Shown here in pieces: positions 1-7,932 of a stretch of DNA of 64,000 bases. Location of the stretch: positions 1-64,000 of the forward strand of contig NZ_JACIAH010000024.1 of NCBI RefSeq assembly GCF_014194695.1, given 5' to 3'. The DNA comes from Rhizobium sp. BK399. Its GTDB lineage: Bacteria > Pseudomonadota > Alphaproteobacteria > Rhizobiales > Rhizobiaceae. The notes beneath the pieces were generated by a model that was not told where the DNA came from, made no database searches, and saw only the letters and a list, made by a program, of their open reading frames with translations. Made by a program: the position numbers and the translations under genes. Positions within the stretch are counted from its first letter, which is position 1, and each line of letters begins with the position of its first letter.

Positions 1-95
1 TCTGTTCGTCTGTGAAACGGCTGCGCTTCATTCCCTGGTCCTCTCAATGGGCCAGAGCTTACTTCAAAATGGATTATTTCAACGGGGCAAGGTCA
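1..95 (-). mobile_element. End of an IS3-family (IS407-like) element with start of orfA
   Basis: Read on the minus strand, an ATG at position 31 opens MKRSRFTDEQ, the typical N-terminus of OrfA of many IS3-family elements; the frame runs off the window edge. About 64 bases upstream, the minus strand reads TGACCTTGCCCCG starting at position 95, which resembles IS407-group terminal inverted repeats (TGA, a few bases, then GCCCC). The element therefore probably ends near base 95 and extends leftward out of the window. The terminal-repeat assignment is from memory of the family; the protein start is seen directly. Confidence 0.75.
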
Positions 96-133
96 AAAGC
101 TCCTCAGCTATTCAACGAAAAATACAGGTTGGA

Positions 134-400
134 CTAGATATCTCGCGGATGAAAGCCGTCCGCGACACGCTTGGGTAGCTTGGCGTCTCGTGGCAATACC
201 AGCGGTATTCGCGTCGTTGACCGATCCCTCCTCTTGGCCTGCTGACGAACTTCGAACATCGTGCTGGGATCGAAGACCTTGAGTACGGTCATGAACGCCG
301 ACTTTTGGCCTTCCAGGATCAGAGCTTCAGCCCTGATCGCCTCAAGCCGCGCCTCCAATTCGGCCAGCTTGCCTTTCAATTCCTCGACGACCGACACCAT
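134..400 (-). CDS. Hypothetical coiled-coil protein
   Basis: This is an 88-residue ORF starting MVSVVEELKG. Residues 1-35 are rich in Leu, Glu, Lys and Ala in a heptad-like pattern (KGKLAELEARLEAIRAEA), so a short coiled coil is likely. The C-terminus is basic (QQAKRRDRSTT). A longer upstream extension in the same frame is possible, but it would overlap the transposase region and lacks a good start; the ATG at 400 is preferred. An inverted repeat lies just upstream. No function is recognised. It sits between an IS3 end and an IS630 remnant, so it may be cargo or a remnant. Confidence 0.5.
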   Translation of the reverse strand: MVSVVEELKGKLAELEARLEAIRAEALILEGQKSAFMTVLKVFDPSTMFEVRQQAKRRDRSTTRIPLVLPRDAKLPKRVADGFHPRDI

Positions 401-405
401 ACAAA

Positions 406-424
406 CCAACTCCGACAGAGTTGG
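406..424. promoter_or_regulatory. Inverted repeat upstream of the 88-residue ORF
   Basis: CCAACTC, a 5-base spacer, then GAGTTGG forms a perfect 7-bp dyad that ends 5 bases before the ATG of the minus-strand ORF. It could be an operator or could fold over the ribosome-binding region. Function is inferred from position only. Confidence 0.35.
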
Positions 425-631
425 AGGTAACAATTTTAACGAGAAATGGGCCGTCGTGACCTCTGCTCGCTTTGAGGCTGCGGCGGCTGGCCTTAGCCTA
501 GTCACCCTGGAACCAAAATAAGCTTCATTTTGTTCGGCTTCTGTTAGAAGAGCAGGAGTTGATTGATGGTTGGCAGGCAAGCAGGCCTCGTCGTTCTGAG
601 CGACGCGGATAGAAATTTCCTGTAATCTCAG

Positions 632-1372
632 GTGCGCCGGCATAAAGCGCCGCGCTCCTTGTCGGATCGATGCCGGATGGTCTTGTTGTGTGCGCAGGGT
701 CTGCAAAGCAAAGACGTTGCCGAGCGTCTCGGGGTCCACGAGCATACGGTTGGCAAGTGGCGCCGCCGGTTCCTACAAGATGGTATTGAAGGGCTGACAG
801 ATGAATATCGTGCCGGTCGACCACGAACTGTCTCTGATGCCCAGGTTGCTCAGGTCGTCGAGCGTACATTGAACACCACTCCCAAGGATGCCACGCACTG
901 GTCCATCCGTTCGATGGCAGCCTCCAGTGGACTTTCGCATACCACCATCCGTCGGATCTGGACAGCATTTGGCCTGCAGCCGCATCGCGCCGGGACATTC
1001 AAGCTTTCCTCTGATCTGCTCTTCGTCGATAAGGTGCAGGACATCGTCGGACTTTACATGTCGCCTCCGGACCGGGCGGTCGTGCTTTGCGTGGATGAGA
1101 AGTCACAAATCCAAGCCCTGGATCGCGAGCAGCCTGTGCTGCCTATGGCGCCGGGCGTCGCCGAACGGCGCACTCATACCTATGTCCGCAATGGCACGAC
1201 CGCCCTGTTCGCGCTCGACGTCGCGACTGGCGCCGTGATCGGTCATTGCTACAAGCGTCACCGAGCGACCGAATTCCTCGACTTTTTGAAGCGGATTGAC
1301 GCCGAAATGCCCAATGGGCCGGCTGATCTGTTCCCGGCGAGGGAGGCCATGACCTCTTTTGGATCCGCGTGA
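632..1372 (+). pseudogene. IS630-family transposase, C-terminally truncated
   Basis: The first ~200 residues are a clear IS630-type transposase. A helix-turn-helix lies near residues 20-50 (VAERLGVHEHTVGKWRRRF), then a second HTH-like segment (SSGLSHTTIRRIW) and the start of the DDE catalytic core with the first Asp in VVLCVDEKSQIQAL. IS630 transposases are usually about 340-370 residues. Here similarity stops after the FLDFLKRIDAE segment, and the second Asp and the final acidic residue of the triad are missing, replaced by an unrelated tail. It is almost certainly inactive. No complete pair of terminal repeats was identified. Confidence 0.8.
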
Positions 1373-1490
1373 GTTCAATCAGCGCCCGTCTCCTGGGAAG
1401 ACGAGCATTCTTTGTCCCCATCGCATAGGCCCGCGCATCACCGCGCTCGATAAGGGCTTTGGCAAGATCGCGCCTTTTGCGGACGATCGT

Positions 1491-2051
1491 TCAGCTTTTC
1501 GATGTCGATGTTATTGAAAACTTTGAGAAGCCCATACGCTCGGTAGCGATTCTGATAAATTCTACAAGACGGCTCTTTTCGGCCCGATGCCTAGAGCGCA
1601 TTTCCGCCGCGGCATTCACGATTTCATCTCGTCTCGCTTTGGGAACGAGAACCTCCACCCCTACGATGTCTGATGCTCCTCCCGTCTCTCGGTACTTATT
1701 GATGCGATGATCCATCAAAGGCATGCCGGCAACTCCCACACACAGCAAATTATCCGGGATACGCATCAGGCTTCTGATGGTTGGCTTTATCTTGGTTGAT
1801 TTCGCCAGCTCAAAAGCCATCGGTTCTGTTGGGCACCCCTTGCTTGTCGTGACGGTAATTCGCAGAAAGACGTTCATCCCCGCGACCAGCAAACAGGCTT
1901 CAGCGACATCAGGGGAAACAGTGGTTGGGGGAAGGCTCGAGAGGGGTCCGGAGCCTTCCCTAACGCCAATGCGCCTGTTTTCGGGAAACAAGCCTAACGA
2001 GTGTATCGTTAGATCGTTGCCATGGATACTGACACAATGTGAGTAGTCCAT
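1491..2051 (-). CDS. Hypothetical protein, possibly interrupted
   Basis: A 186-residue ORF with no family I recognise. The middle part (PDNLLCVGVAGMPLMDHRI) and the C-terminal part (VLVPKARRDEIVNAAAEM) look like a folded alpha/beta protein rather than a shadow frame. After the TGA stop the same frame continues with a protein-like stretch (VRKRRDLAKALIERGDARAY) back to about base 1380, so the stop may be a nonsense mutation shortening a longer protein. The neighbouring IS630 remnant may have damaged this locus. Start at 2051 is the first Met; the true start is uncertain. Confidence 0.4.
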   Translation of the reverse strand: MDYSHCVSIHGNDLTIHSLGLFPENRRIGVREGSGPLSSLPPTTVSPDVAEACLLVAGMNVFLRITVTTSKGCPTEPMAFELAKSTKIKPTIRSLMRIPDNLLCVGVAGMPLMDHRINKYRETGGASDIVGVEVLVPKARRDEIVNAAAEMRSRHRAEKSRLVEFIRIATERMGFSKFSITSTSKS

Positions 2052-2348
2052 AGCCCCAGAAGGAGCCCTGCCTCAACAAGAGCAGACGGAGCAGCTAGGC
2101 GGCTAGTTCGAGGAATAACGGAGAAGTGCGCACCCGTTCTTCCGGCGCCAAACAAAACAAGTGGGTTCTGTTCCATGGTTATAAAATAGCCCTGCGTTAG
2201 GGCGGGCCAGAGATCCTGGCGATGCCACCCAAAGGGTTGCTCAAAACCCTTATGTATTCATCCTGAAGTTCGTGCTCATTGTTCCGTTGCGGTCTTTTAA
2301 CACACTTGCCCATCTCCGGAGCCATCATCAGGGCATTCGAAGGTCGCC
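2052..2348. other. Intergenic region without a recognisable gene
   Basis: About 300 bases between the unknown ORF and the Ku-linked small ORF. I see no protein-like frame, RNA gene or strong hairpin here. Confidence 0.4.
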
Positions 2349-2612
2349 TCAATGAAAGATGTCGATAAACGGTTGGTCATGATCGAAATTTCCGTTGCTG
2401 GCGGCGTCGTATGAATTGATACTCCGGCCGCCGCCCCGCGTTCCGAAGGCCGTCAGCTGGACCAGGATCGCGCGAGCACGTTCTACTGCGGCCTTTTCAT
2501 CGACGTTGGCGCAATCGCAAACAAGGACCGTCACTGCGTCGCCATCATGACTTCGAAACTCGATCCTCCAGCCGTTGTTCTCATGGGCAACCCTGGTGTC
2601 TGTCAGATGCAT
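2349..2612 (-). CDS. Small hypothetical protein downstream of Ku
   Basis: An 87-residue ORF starting MHLTDTRVAHENNGWRIEF. The ATG lies 4 bases after the TGA of the upstream Ku gene, with a GGGGTGATGGG segment as probable ribosome-binding site, so it should be co-transcribed with Ku. An in-frame GTG 42 bases earlier would overlap Ku and is less likely. The N-terminal half predicts a beta-rich domain (WRIEFRSHDGDAVTVLVCD) followed by a helix (DEKAAVERARAILVQL). No known family is assigned, and a link to end joining is only suggested by the operon. Confidence 0.55.
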   Translation of the reverse strand: MHLTDTRVAHENNGWRIEFRSHDGDAVTVLVCDCANVDEKAAVERARAILVQLTAFGTRGGGRSINSYDAASNGNFDHDQPFIDIFH

Positions 2613-2616
2613 CCCA

Positions 2617-3429
2617 TCACCCCGCTTTTCGGCCCTTGAGATCAGCTTCGACACTCTTCCGCAGAGCTTCCATGATGTTGACGACGTTCGATTTCAGTGC
2701 GGTTTCGGCCGTTTTTCCCTTTGCCGTCTTCCTCGGCTTCAGCGCTTTTTTCTTTGTCTCTATGAGCTTCAACAGGCTGGTCTGGATCGGGTCGCTGGCC
2801 ATATCCGGCGACCAATGAGCCGACTTCTGTTTGATGAGCTTCTGAACGAGAGGGACAAGGTCAGGATCCGCTTTGGCGGCGATATCCTCGAAATAGCTTT
2901 CTTCCGGTCTTACTTCATCGCCGAACCGAAGCGACCAAAGCACAATGCCGTCCCCTCGGGGCTCGAGGATGACGGCGCGCTCGCGGCGGCCCATCACCAG
3001 TTTCGAGACACCCACGACCTTGTCGGCCTTCATGGCATCTCGGATGACGGCAAAGGCCTCGTTACCAACAGCGTCATCCGGCATCAGGTAGTGCGGCTTT
3101 TCCAGATAGACCCATTCGATGGTGTGGGCCGGAACGAATTTCTCGATATCGATGGTTTTCACGGTATCTAGCGCGACGCGATCGAGATCGTCGTCGGTGA
3201 GAATGACGTAGTCGTTCTCACCGCGGGCATAACCCTTGGCTTCGTTCTCATCTTTCACGGGCTTCCCGGTCACGGAGTCAACGTACTGGGAGACCACCCG
3301 GTTTCCCGTATCCTTGTTCAGCGTATGAAAGCGGACCTTCTCGCTCTCGCTCGTGGCCGGGGTCATTGCCACCGGGCAGGTGACCAGTGACAGCTTGAGG
3401 TAGCCTTTCCAATAATGACGCGGTGCCAT
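2617..3429 (-). CDS. ku: Ku protein, non-homologous end joining
   Basis: A 270-residue bacterial Ku. It opens MAPRHYWKGYLKLSLVTCPV, the typical Ku N-terminus, and carries the core beta-barrel with FHTLNKDTGNRV and the KPYYL-like element (LEKPHYLMPDD). Bacterial Ku forms a homodimeric ring on broken DNA ends and recruits the ligase LigD. The C-terminus is Lys/Arg-rich (KALKPRKTAKGK), as in rhizobial Ku proteins. A strong AAGGAG precedes the ATG. It lies 12 bases downstream of a second Ku gene on the same strand, so the two may be co-expressed and could form heterodimers, as proposed for tandem Ku genes in Sinorhizobium. No ligD is present in the window. Confidence 0.95.
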   Translation of the reverse strand: MAPRHYWKGYLKLSLVTCPVAMTPATSESEKVRFHTLNKDTGNRVVSQYVDSVTGKPVKDENEAKGYARGENDYVILTDDDLDRVALDTVKTIDIEKFVPAHTIEWVYLEKPHYLMPDDAVGNEAFAVIRDAMKADKVVGVSKLVMGRRERAVILEPRGDGIVLWSLRFGDEVRPEESYFEDIAAKADPDLVPLVQKLIKQKSAHWSPDMASDPIQTSLLKLIETKKKALKPRKTAKGKTAETALKSNVVNIMEALRKSVEADLKGRKAG

Positions 3430-3441
3430 GCCTCGATCTCC

Positions 3442-4353
3442 TTAACCAGTCTTGCGAAGCGCAGAAGCACCGGAAGTGGCAGTTTTTGGAGCCGACTCGC
3501 GTGTCGCGCGCTGTCGACCCGGACCTCGATTGGCGTTGGCTGCGGAGCGTTTCGGCTTGTCGGCGGCGGCAGCCTTCATCATTCCTGCGCTTTCCCGGAG
3601 GGCGGCCAGCAGGTCGTTCGGCTTCGACACCTCCACCTTCTTCGGTTTCGGGAGCGACCGGCCTTCCATCTTGGCTTTCACGAGATCGGCGAGGGCAGCC
3701 TCATAGCGATCGTCGAAAGTCGCCGGGTCGAATTCGCCCTTCTTCGTCGCGATTATGTGCTTGGCAAGATCGAGCATCTCGCCCTCAATCTTCAACCTGG
3801 GTATTTCCTCGAATGCTTTCTTGCTGGAGCGGACTTCATAGTCGTAATTGAGGGTAGTGGCGATCAGACCCTTGCCGTGTGGGCGTATAAGAACGGTCCG
3901 CATCCGACGGAAGAGGACAGCTCTGGCGATTGCTGCGACCTCAGAGTTTTTCATGGCATCGCGCAGGGCGACAAAGGCGTCCCCGCCCAACTTGTCGGGC
4001 GCGAGATAGTAGGGCTTGTCGAAATAAACATCGTCCACGTCGGAGCAGGGGATGAAACAGCCGACCTCCAGGGTCTTGTTGCTCTCGGGGATCGTGGCAG
4101 CCACCTCCTCGGGATCGATGATGAGGTATTGGCCGTTTTCGATCTCGAACCCCTTGGTCTGCTTCTCCTTTGGCACCGGGTCTTCCGTCTCGCTGTCGAT
4201 GAAGATTCGGTTGACCCGGTTCCCGGATACCTTGTTGATCGTGTTGAAACTTATGCGCTCTGACGTGCTGGCCGCCGTGTAAAGCGCAACGCCGCAGCTC
4301 ACTTCGCCAAATTTGAGGAAGCCCTTCCACTGGGCACGATGACCCGCTGCCAT
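3442..4353 (-). CDS. ku: Ku protein, second paralogue
   Basis: A 303-residue Ku paralogue starting MAAGHRAQWKGFLKFGEVSC, with the Ku core (FNTINKVSGNRVNRIF, FDKPYYLAPD) and a long C-terminal tail rich in Lys, Ala and Arg (after about residue 255: KPKRSAANANRGPGRQRATR). Such basic tails bind DNA in other bacterial Ku proteins. Its sequence is clearly diverged from the neighbouring Ku, so this is an old duplication rather than a recent tandem copy. A GGAG 8 bases before the ATG supports the start. It is the first gene of the ku-ku-small ORF unit. Confidence 0.95.
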   Translation of the reverse strand: MAAGHRAQWKGFLKFGEVSCGVALYTAASTSERISFNTINKVSGNRVNRIFIDSETEDPVPKEKQTKGFEIENGQYLIIDPEEVAATIPESNKTLEVGCFIPCSDVDDVYFDKPYYLAPDKLGGDAFVALRDAMKNSEVAAIARAVLFRRMRTVLIRPHGKGLIATTLNYDYEVRSSKKAFEEIPRLKIEGEMLDLAKHIIATKKGEFDPATFDDRYEAALADLVKAKMEGRSLPKPKKVEVSKPNDLLAALRESAGMMKAAAADKPKRSAANANRGPGRQRATRESAPKTATSGASALRKTG

Positions 4354-4969
4354 ACGCTCTACTCCGAATCTCTCGACAGCGACTCAAAGCCCGTCCAAGG
4401 GATTCGTTCCGATTGGAAACGAATCATTTTCAATGTGTTATGGAGATCTCTTCAAATTTTGATTCCAGGGGCCGCGTGCGATTTGACCGAACTCGTATGT
4501 GCTATCAGCCGGAGATGCGGCCGGGGGGCACGCCTGCACCCTCCACCGCTCCCTCCGAGGTCCGCCGCCTGCGCTCAATAAGGCGTCGGTGACCATAGGC
4601 GCAAATCTACGCAAGGGGAATCCGCAACAGGAGATCTGCCGTCACGTCTTGTCGGATTGTAAGTGATCCACAGGGCGGCCACTCGGTCGGAATTCCGGGA
4701 TAGGAGCGTAGATTTACAGTGTGGATAACCTGTGGGCAGGCGGTGGACGATGTGTGAAAACGTGGGCTGGCGAGATGGGTCGTTCGTGATGGGGATCTTG
4801 CGGAGCATATGCGAATCCGCTGAAATGCGTTTTGTCGGACCACGGCCTCCGCCGCAACGCTGCCGTTTACGACCTAAGGGCGCTCCGACTTGAGTTCGAG
4901 TAGCGCCCTTTTCTTTCGCTTATTCATCTGTTTCAAGGGGCATTGGCTACCCAGGGCGAATGTCTGTTC
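4354..4969. other. Long non-coding stretch upstream of the Ku unit
   Basis: About 600 bases with no convincing coding frame on either strand. The part next to 4353 must hold the promoter of the Ku unit. A terminator-like hairpin lies at 4876-4915. No other structure is recognised. Confidence 0.4.
4876..4915 (+). terminator. Rho-independent terminator-like hairpin
   Basis: AAGGGCGCT pairs perfectly with AGCGCCCTT across a 17-base loop and is followed on the plus strand by TTCTTT. This is a good intrinsic terminator shape for plus-strand transcription, although no intact plus-strand gene lies just before it; it may be left from a deleted gene. Confidence 0.55.
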
Positions 4970-5175
4970 CTAATCCCGCGCGCCTTCTGCAAGGGTAAGC
5001 AACCTCTGAGGATCTCGGACCGTCATCTTTTGGCCTCCGCCTTCAACGATCCCCTTCGATCCCCACGCGCTCAGGATTCGGGAGACCGTATGGAGCGTCG
5101 TGCCGGTCGTTTCGGCAATATCCTGTCGCGAGATGGGAAAGTCGATGTGAATTCCCGGCCGCTGTCGGATCGCCC
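4970..5175 (-). pseudogene. Crp/Fnr-family regulator, C-terminal HTH remnant
   Basis: On the minus strand one frame encodes IDFPISRQDIAE, then TLHTVSRILSAW and VRDPQRLLTLAEGARD before a TAG. This is the winged-helix DNA-binding end of FnrN/FixK/Crp-type regulators. Upstream of the HTH the frame has no sensor domain or start codon (it becomes YRRPVHRRAIRQRPG), so only the last ~60 residues survive. The family match is strong by eye. It cannot encode a functional regulator by itself. Confidence 0.75.
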
Positions 5176-5323
5176 GCCGATGAACTGGGCGCCGGTAACT
5201 GTCATCATCTTCCTTTTGAAACTGCGGCGGGCACGTCTCGGCACGAGGCCAGACGGACGTTCCTCTCGCCTTGAAGGTCTGCGGCCAATACGGAGCGACC
5301 AGTACGACCTGTCTTAAGGGGAG

Positions 5324-5351
5324 AGCGACAAAAAGTATTACTTTTGTCGCT
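5324..5351. repeat. Perfect 10-bp inverted repeat
   Basis: AGCGACAAAA, an 8-base spacer, then TTTTGTCGCT. It lies 23 bases beyond the stop of the minus-strand oxidoreductase gene, so it may be its transcription terminator (the descending stem arm would be A/U-rich) or an operator left from the decayed regulator next to it. Confidence 0.5.
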
Positions 5352-5374
5352 GTCGTGAACGCGATATCGGGCCC

Positions 5375-6385
5375 TTATGAGACGCGTACCAAAAGCTTGC
5401 CGAAATTGCTGCCCTTGAGCATTCCGATGAAGGCCTCAGGAGCGTTGTCGAGGCCGTCAACCACATCCTCGCGGTACTTTATTTCACCCACGGCGACGAG
5501 CGGACCAAGCTCCTGTTGAAACGCTTCATAGTGCGTGGGGACGAACTCGGTGTTGATGAAGCCCCTCAACAGGAGACTACGTCGCAGGATCGCCGACATC
5601 GTCGCAGGAAGTCGGTCCTGCTCGCCAACAACAGATCCATTGTACTGGGCGATCAACCCGCAGACGGGCACCCGGGCATAGAGGTTCAGCAGCGGAAATA
5701 CAGCATCCCAGACGTGGCCGCCGACGTTTTCGAAGTAGACGTCTATGCCATTGGAGCAGTTTGCTGCCAGCTCCGAGGCGAAATCCGGCGAGCGGTGGTC
5801 GACCACGGCGTCGAAGCCGAGTTCGGTCTTGACGTAGTCGCATTTATCGCGGCCACCTGCGATACCGACGGCTCGCGCCCCGACACGCATGGCAAGTTGG
5901 CCGACAAGCGAGCCCACCGGACCGGAAGCGGCGGCAACCACAACGGTCTCGCCCGATTTGGGCTGGCCGATCACCTTCATCCCGCCATACGCGGTGAAGC
6001 CTGGCATACCTAGAACACCAAGCGCTGTGGAGGCCGGTGCTCCGTAGGTGTTTACCCGTTTGACGCGTCTCGCATCGATGACTGCATGGGTACGCCAGCC
6101 TGTCATCGCCCGGACAATGTCGCCCTCCCTGAACTCCGCGCTCCTAGACTGCATGACTTCGCAAACGGTCTCGCCTTCCATGACGCCGCCGACGGGCACC
6201 GGCTCGGCGTAGGATTTGGCGTCGCTCATGCGACCACGCATATAGGGGTCCAGCGAGAGGTAGAGCACGCGAAGGGAGACCTGGCCGTCGAGCGGTGCTC
6301 CAACGTCGATCTCCTCGGTCCGGAAGTTTTCTGGTCCGGGTGTGCCAGTGGGCCGGCTGGCCAAGACGATAGCTGTCGATTTCAT
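5375..6385 (-). CDS. NADP-dependent oxidoreductase, medium-chain dehydrogenase family
   Basis: A 336-residue protein of the zinc-independent medium-chain family (CurA/YncB and prostaglandin-reductase-like). The N-terminal GroES-like domain carries the LYLSLDPYMRGRM signature (residues 41-53), followed by a Rossmann domain with AASGPVGS at 152-159. These enzymes reduce activated C=C bonds of enones with NADPH, so a role in detoxifying reactive carbonyls is likely. The start at 6385 follows AAAGGA with good spacing. A longer frame upstream has no such site. It is the last gene of the minus-strand run 10539-5375, 50 bases after the SDR gene. Confidence 0.9.
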   Translation of the reverse strand: MKSTAIVLASRPTGTPGPENFRTEEIDVGAPLDGQVSLRVLYLSLDPYMRGRMSDAKSYAEPVPVGGVMEGETVCEVMQSRSAEFREGDIVRAMTGWRTHAVIDARRVKRVNTYGAPASTALGVLGMPGFTAYGGMKVIGQPKSGETVVVAAASGPVGSLVGQLAMRVGARAVGIAGGRDKCDYVKTELGFDAVVDHRSPDFASELAANCSNGIDVYFENVGGHVWDAVFPLLNLYARVPVCGLIAQYNGSVVGEQDRLPATMSAILRRSLLLRGFINTEFVPTHYEAFQQELGPLVAVGEIKYREDVVDGLDNAPEAFIGMLKGSNFGKLLVRVS

Positions 6386-6435
6386 GGAGTTGTCCTTTCG
6401 ATGCAACGTGGCCATGCCGGCCCTTACGAAGTCGC

Positions 6436-7239
6436 TTATGCTCGAGCTGCGGTGAGGTAGCGCTGTGCGGGTTTGTTCAAGGAAATCTTGGGGATCAGAT
6501 TCCGCCGCGCGGTGTCGTAGGCGTCCCACTCGGAAACATCCGGCAAGGACGGCAACGTGATCAATTCACCGAGATCGAGGCCGGCAAGGGCCGCATCGAC
6601 GGCGTCTTCGGCGTGCATGACCGCTCGTTCCGGCAGATGGTCGAGTGATCCTCCGGATGCCTTCCAGAACGCGGTAGCGATTGCCCCCGGAAGCACCGCC
6701 TGGAAGCGAAGTCCACTCCCTGAAAGCTCCTTATCCAGGGATTGCGTCAATGCGACCACGAATGCTTTCGACGCTCCGTAAACACCGTTGAACATGCCAG
6801 GAGCCAACGCGAGAGCGGACGCGAGATTTATGACTGTGCCGCGCTTGCGTTCGACGAAAGCCGGGACGGCCGCATAGACCAAACGGGTCAAGGCCACGAT
6901 GTTGATCTCGATCATTCGCTCCATGTCGTCGACGTTCGCTTTCAAAAGCGGTTCGACAGAACCTACGCCCGCATTGTTGACGAGCATGGTGATCGAGGAG
7001 TTGTCCTTCAAGACAGCCTCGACACGACGGAGGTCCTCGGGGCTACCCAGGTCGGCCTGAACGGTCGCGACCGATCGACCCGTTGCGTCGACGATTGTCC
7101 CGGCGACGGTGGCCAGGGCTTCCTTTCCCCTGGCCACCAGGATGAGGTCGAAGCCTCGCCGAGCGAGCCTGTCGGCGTAGATCGCCCCGAGGCCGGAGGA
7201 AGCGCCAGTAATCAGCGCTGTACCGTTTGCGGAAGTCAT
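6436..7239 (-). CDS. SDR-family oxidoreductase
   Basis: A 267-residue classical short-chain dehydrogenase. It has the TGASSGLG nucleotide-binding motif at 11-18, NNAG at 88-91, Ser at 141 and the YGASK catalytic pair Tyr154/Lys158. The substrate cannot be told from sequence. The ATG at 7239 has AAGGAG 8 bases upstream, whereas the GTG at 7248 is too close to it. The gene lies 58 bases after ohr and 50 bases before the NADP oxidoreductase, suggesting joint expression in a redox/carbonyl detoxification unit. Confidence 0.9.
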   Translation of the reverse strand: MTSANGTALITGASSGLGAIYADRLARRGFDLILVARGKEALATVAGTIVDATGRSVATVQADLGSPEDLRRVEAVLKDNSSITMLVNNAGVGSVEPLLKANVDDMERMIEINIVALTRLVYAAVPAFVERKRGTVINLASALALAPGMFNGVYGASKAFVVALTQSLDKELSGSGLRFQAVLPGAIATAFWKASGGSLDHLPERAVMHAEDAVDAALAGLDLGELITLPSLPDVSEWDAYDTARRNLIPKISLNKPAQRYLTAARA

Positions 7240-7297
7240 TGCACGCACTCCTTGCTGGTTCGGCCGCTCGGCCGAGATGTTTCTGTTTGAGTTGCGT

Positions 7298-7726
7298 TCA
7301 AACGAGCTTGATCGTGACGGCGATGTTTCCGCGCGTAGCCCTGGAATAAGGGCAAATCTGATGAGCCTCTTCGATCAGTGATTGGGCGACGTCACGCTCC
7401 ACGCCGGGGATGCCAACATGCAGGCGAGCGGTCAGCGAATACCCGTCGGTGTCGGACAGATTGAGATCGACTTCTGCGTCAATCGTCACATCGCCACCGA
7501 GCGTGATGCGCTTCTTCTGCACGATGAGCCCGATGGCGCTCTCGAAGCAGGCCGACCAGCCTGCCGCGAAGAGCTGTTCCGGGTTGGTCCCTATACGCGC
7601 CGTCCCCGGTACCCCCAACCGGACATCGAGACGCCCGTCGGAACTCCGCGCGACGCCATGTTCGCGTCCGCCGGTAACGTGGGTCTTTGCAGTGTAGAGA
7701 ACTTTGGAATTCGCTTTCTGGTCCAT
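7298..7726 (-). CDS. ohr: Organic hydroperoxide resistance protein, Ohr/OsmC family
   Basis: A 142-residue OsmC/Ohr-fold thiol peroxidase starting MDQKANSKVLYTAKTHVTGG. Both catalytic cysteines are present: Cys60 in AAGWSACFESA and Cys125 in ICPYSRAT. Ohr reduces organic hydroperoxides using lipoylated or dihydrolipoamide partners in the cytosol. The usual repressor OhrR is not adjacent. The frame is open far upstream and reads through a hydrolase remnant, but the ATG at 7726 with a GGAG-like site is the natural start for a protein of family length. Confidence 0.93.
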   Translation of the reverse strand: MDQKANSKVLYTAKTHVTGGREHGVARSSDGRLDVRLGVPGTARIGTNPEQLFAAGWSACFESAIGLIVQKKRITLGGDVTIDAEVDLNLSDTDGYSLTARLHVGIPGVERDVAQSLIEEAHQICPYSRATRGNIAVTIKLV

Positions 7727-7774
7727 GATGCACTCCTGTTTGCTTTCGTTGCGTATGAGGGGCGAGGTTGGCTT

Positions 7775-7861
7775 TATTGATCCGGCGTCAGCGACGTCGA
7801 TGATCGTTTTGGCGAATGCGGATGGCGCTTCCTGAGGCAGGTTATGACCGATGCCTCCACT
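7775..7861 (-). pseudogene. Alpha/beta-hydrolase C-terminal remnant
   Basis: The minus-strand frame encodes GGIGHNLPQEAPSAFAK then TIIDVADA, the usual ending of many alpha/beta hydrolases around the catalytic His (GHNLPQEAP). Nothing upstream of it is hydrolase-like, so only about 29 codons remain. It lies directly upstream of ohr in the same frame. It suggests that a hydrolase gene once stood between the isochorismatase-like gene and ohr. Confidence 0.65.
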
Positions 7862-7898
7862 CCTTCGTCGCGGGGTCGCCGGCCCTTTGGGAGATGGC

Positions 7899-7921
7899 AG
7901 AGGGCGGACGTGCCGCCCTCT
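7899..7921 (-). terminator. Stable hairpin after the isochorismatase-like gene
   Basis: AGAGGGCGG pairs perfectly with CCGCCCTCT around a 5-base loop, 12 bases past the stop at 7933. There is no T-run on the minus strand, so it may attenuate rather than terminate. It probably partly separates the epoxide hydrolase group from the ohr group. Confidence 0.5.
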
Positions 7922-7932
7922 GGCGCGTTTGA

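Noticed and set aside
3415..4263. 282-residue plus-strand frame over the second Ku gene
   Set aside because: Ku is unambiguous on the minus strand, and the opposite frame has no domain signature.
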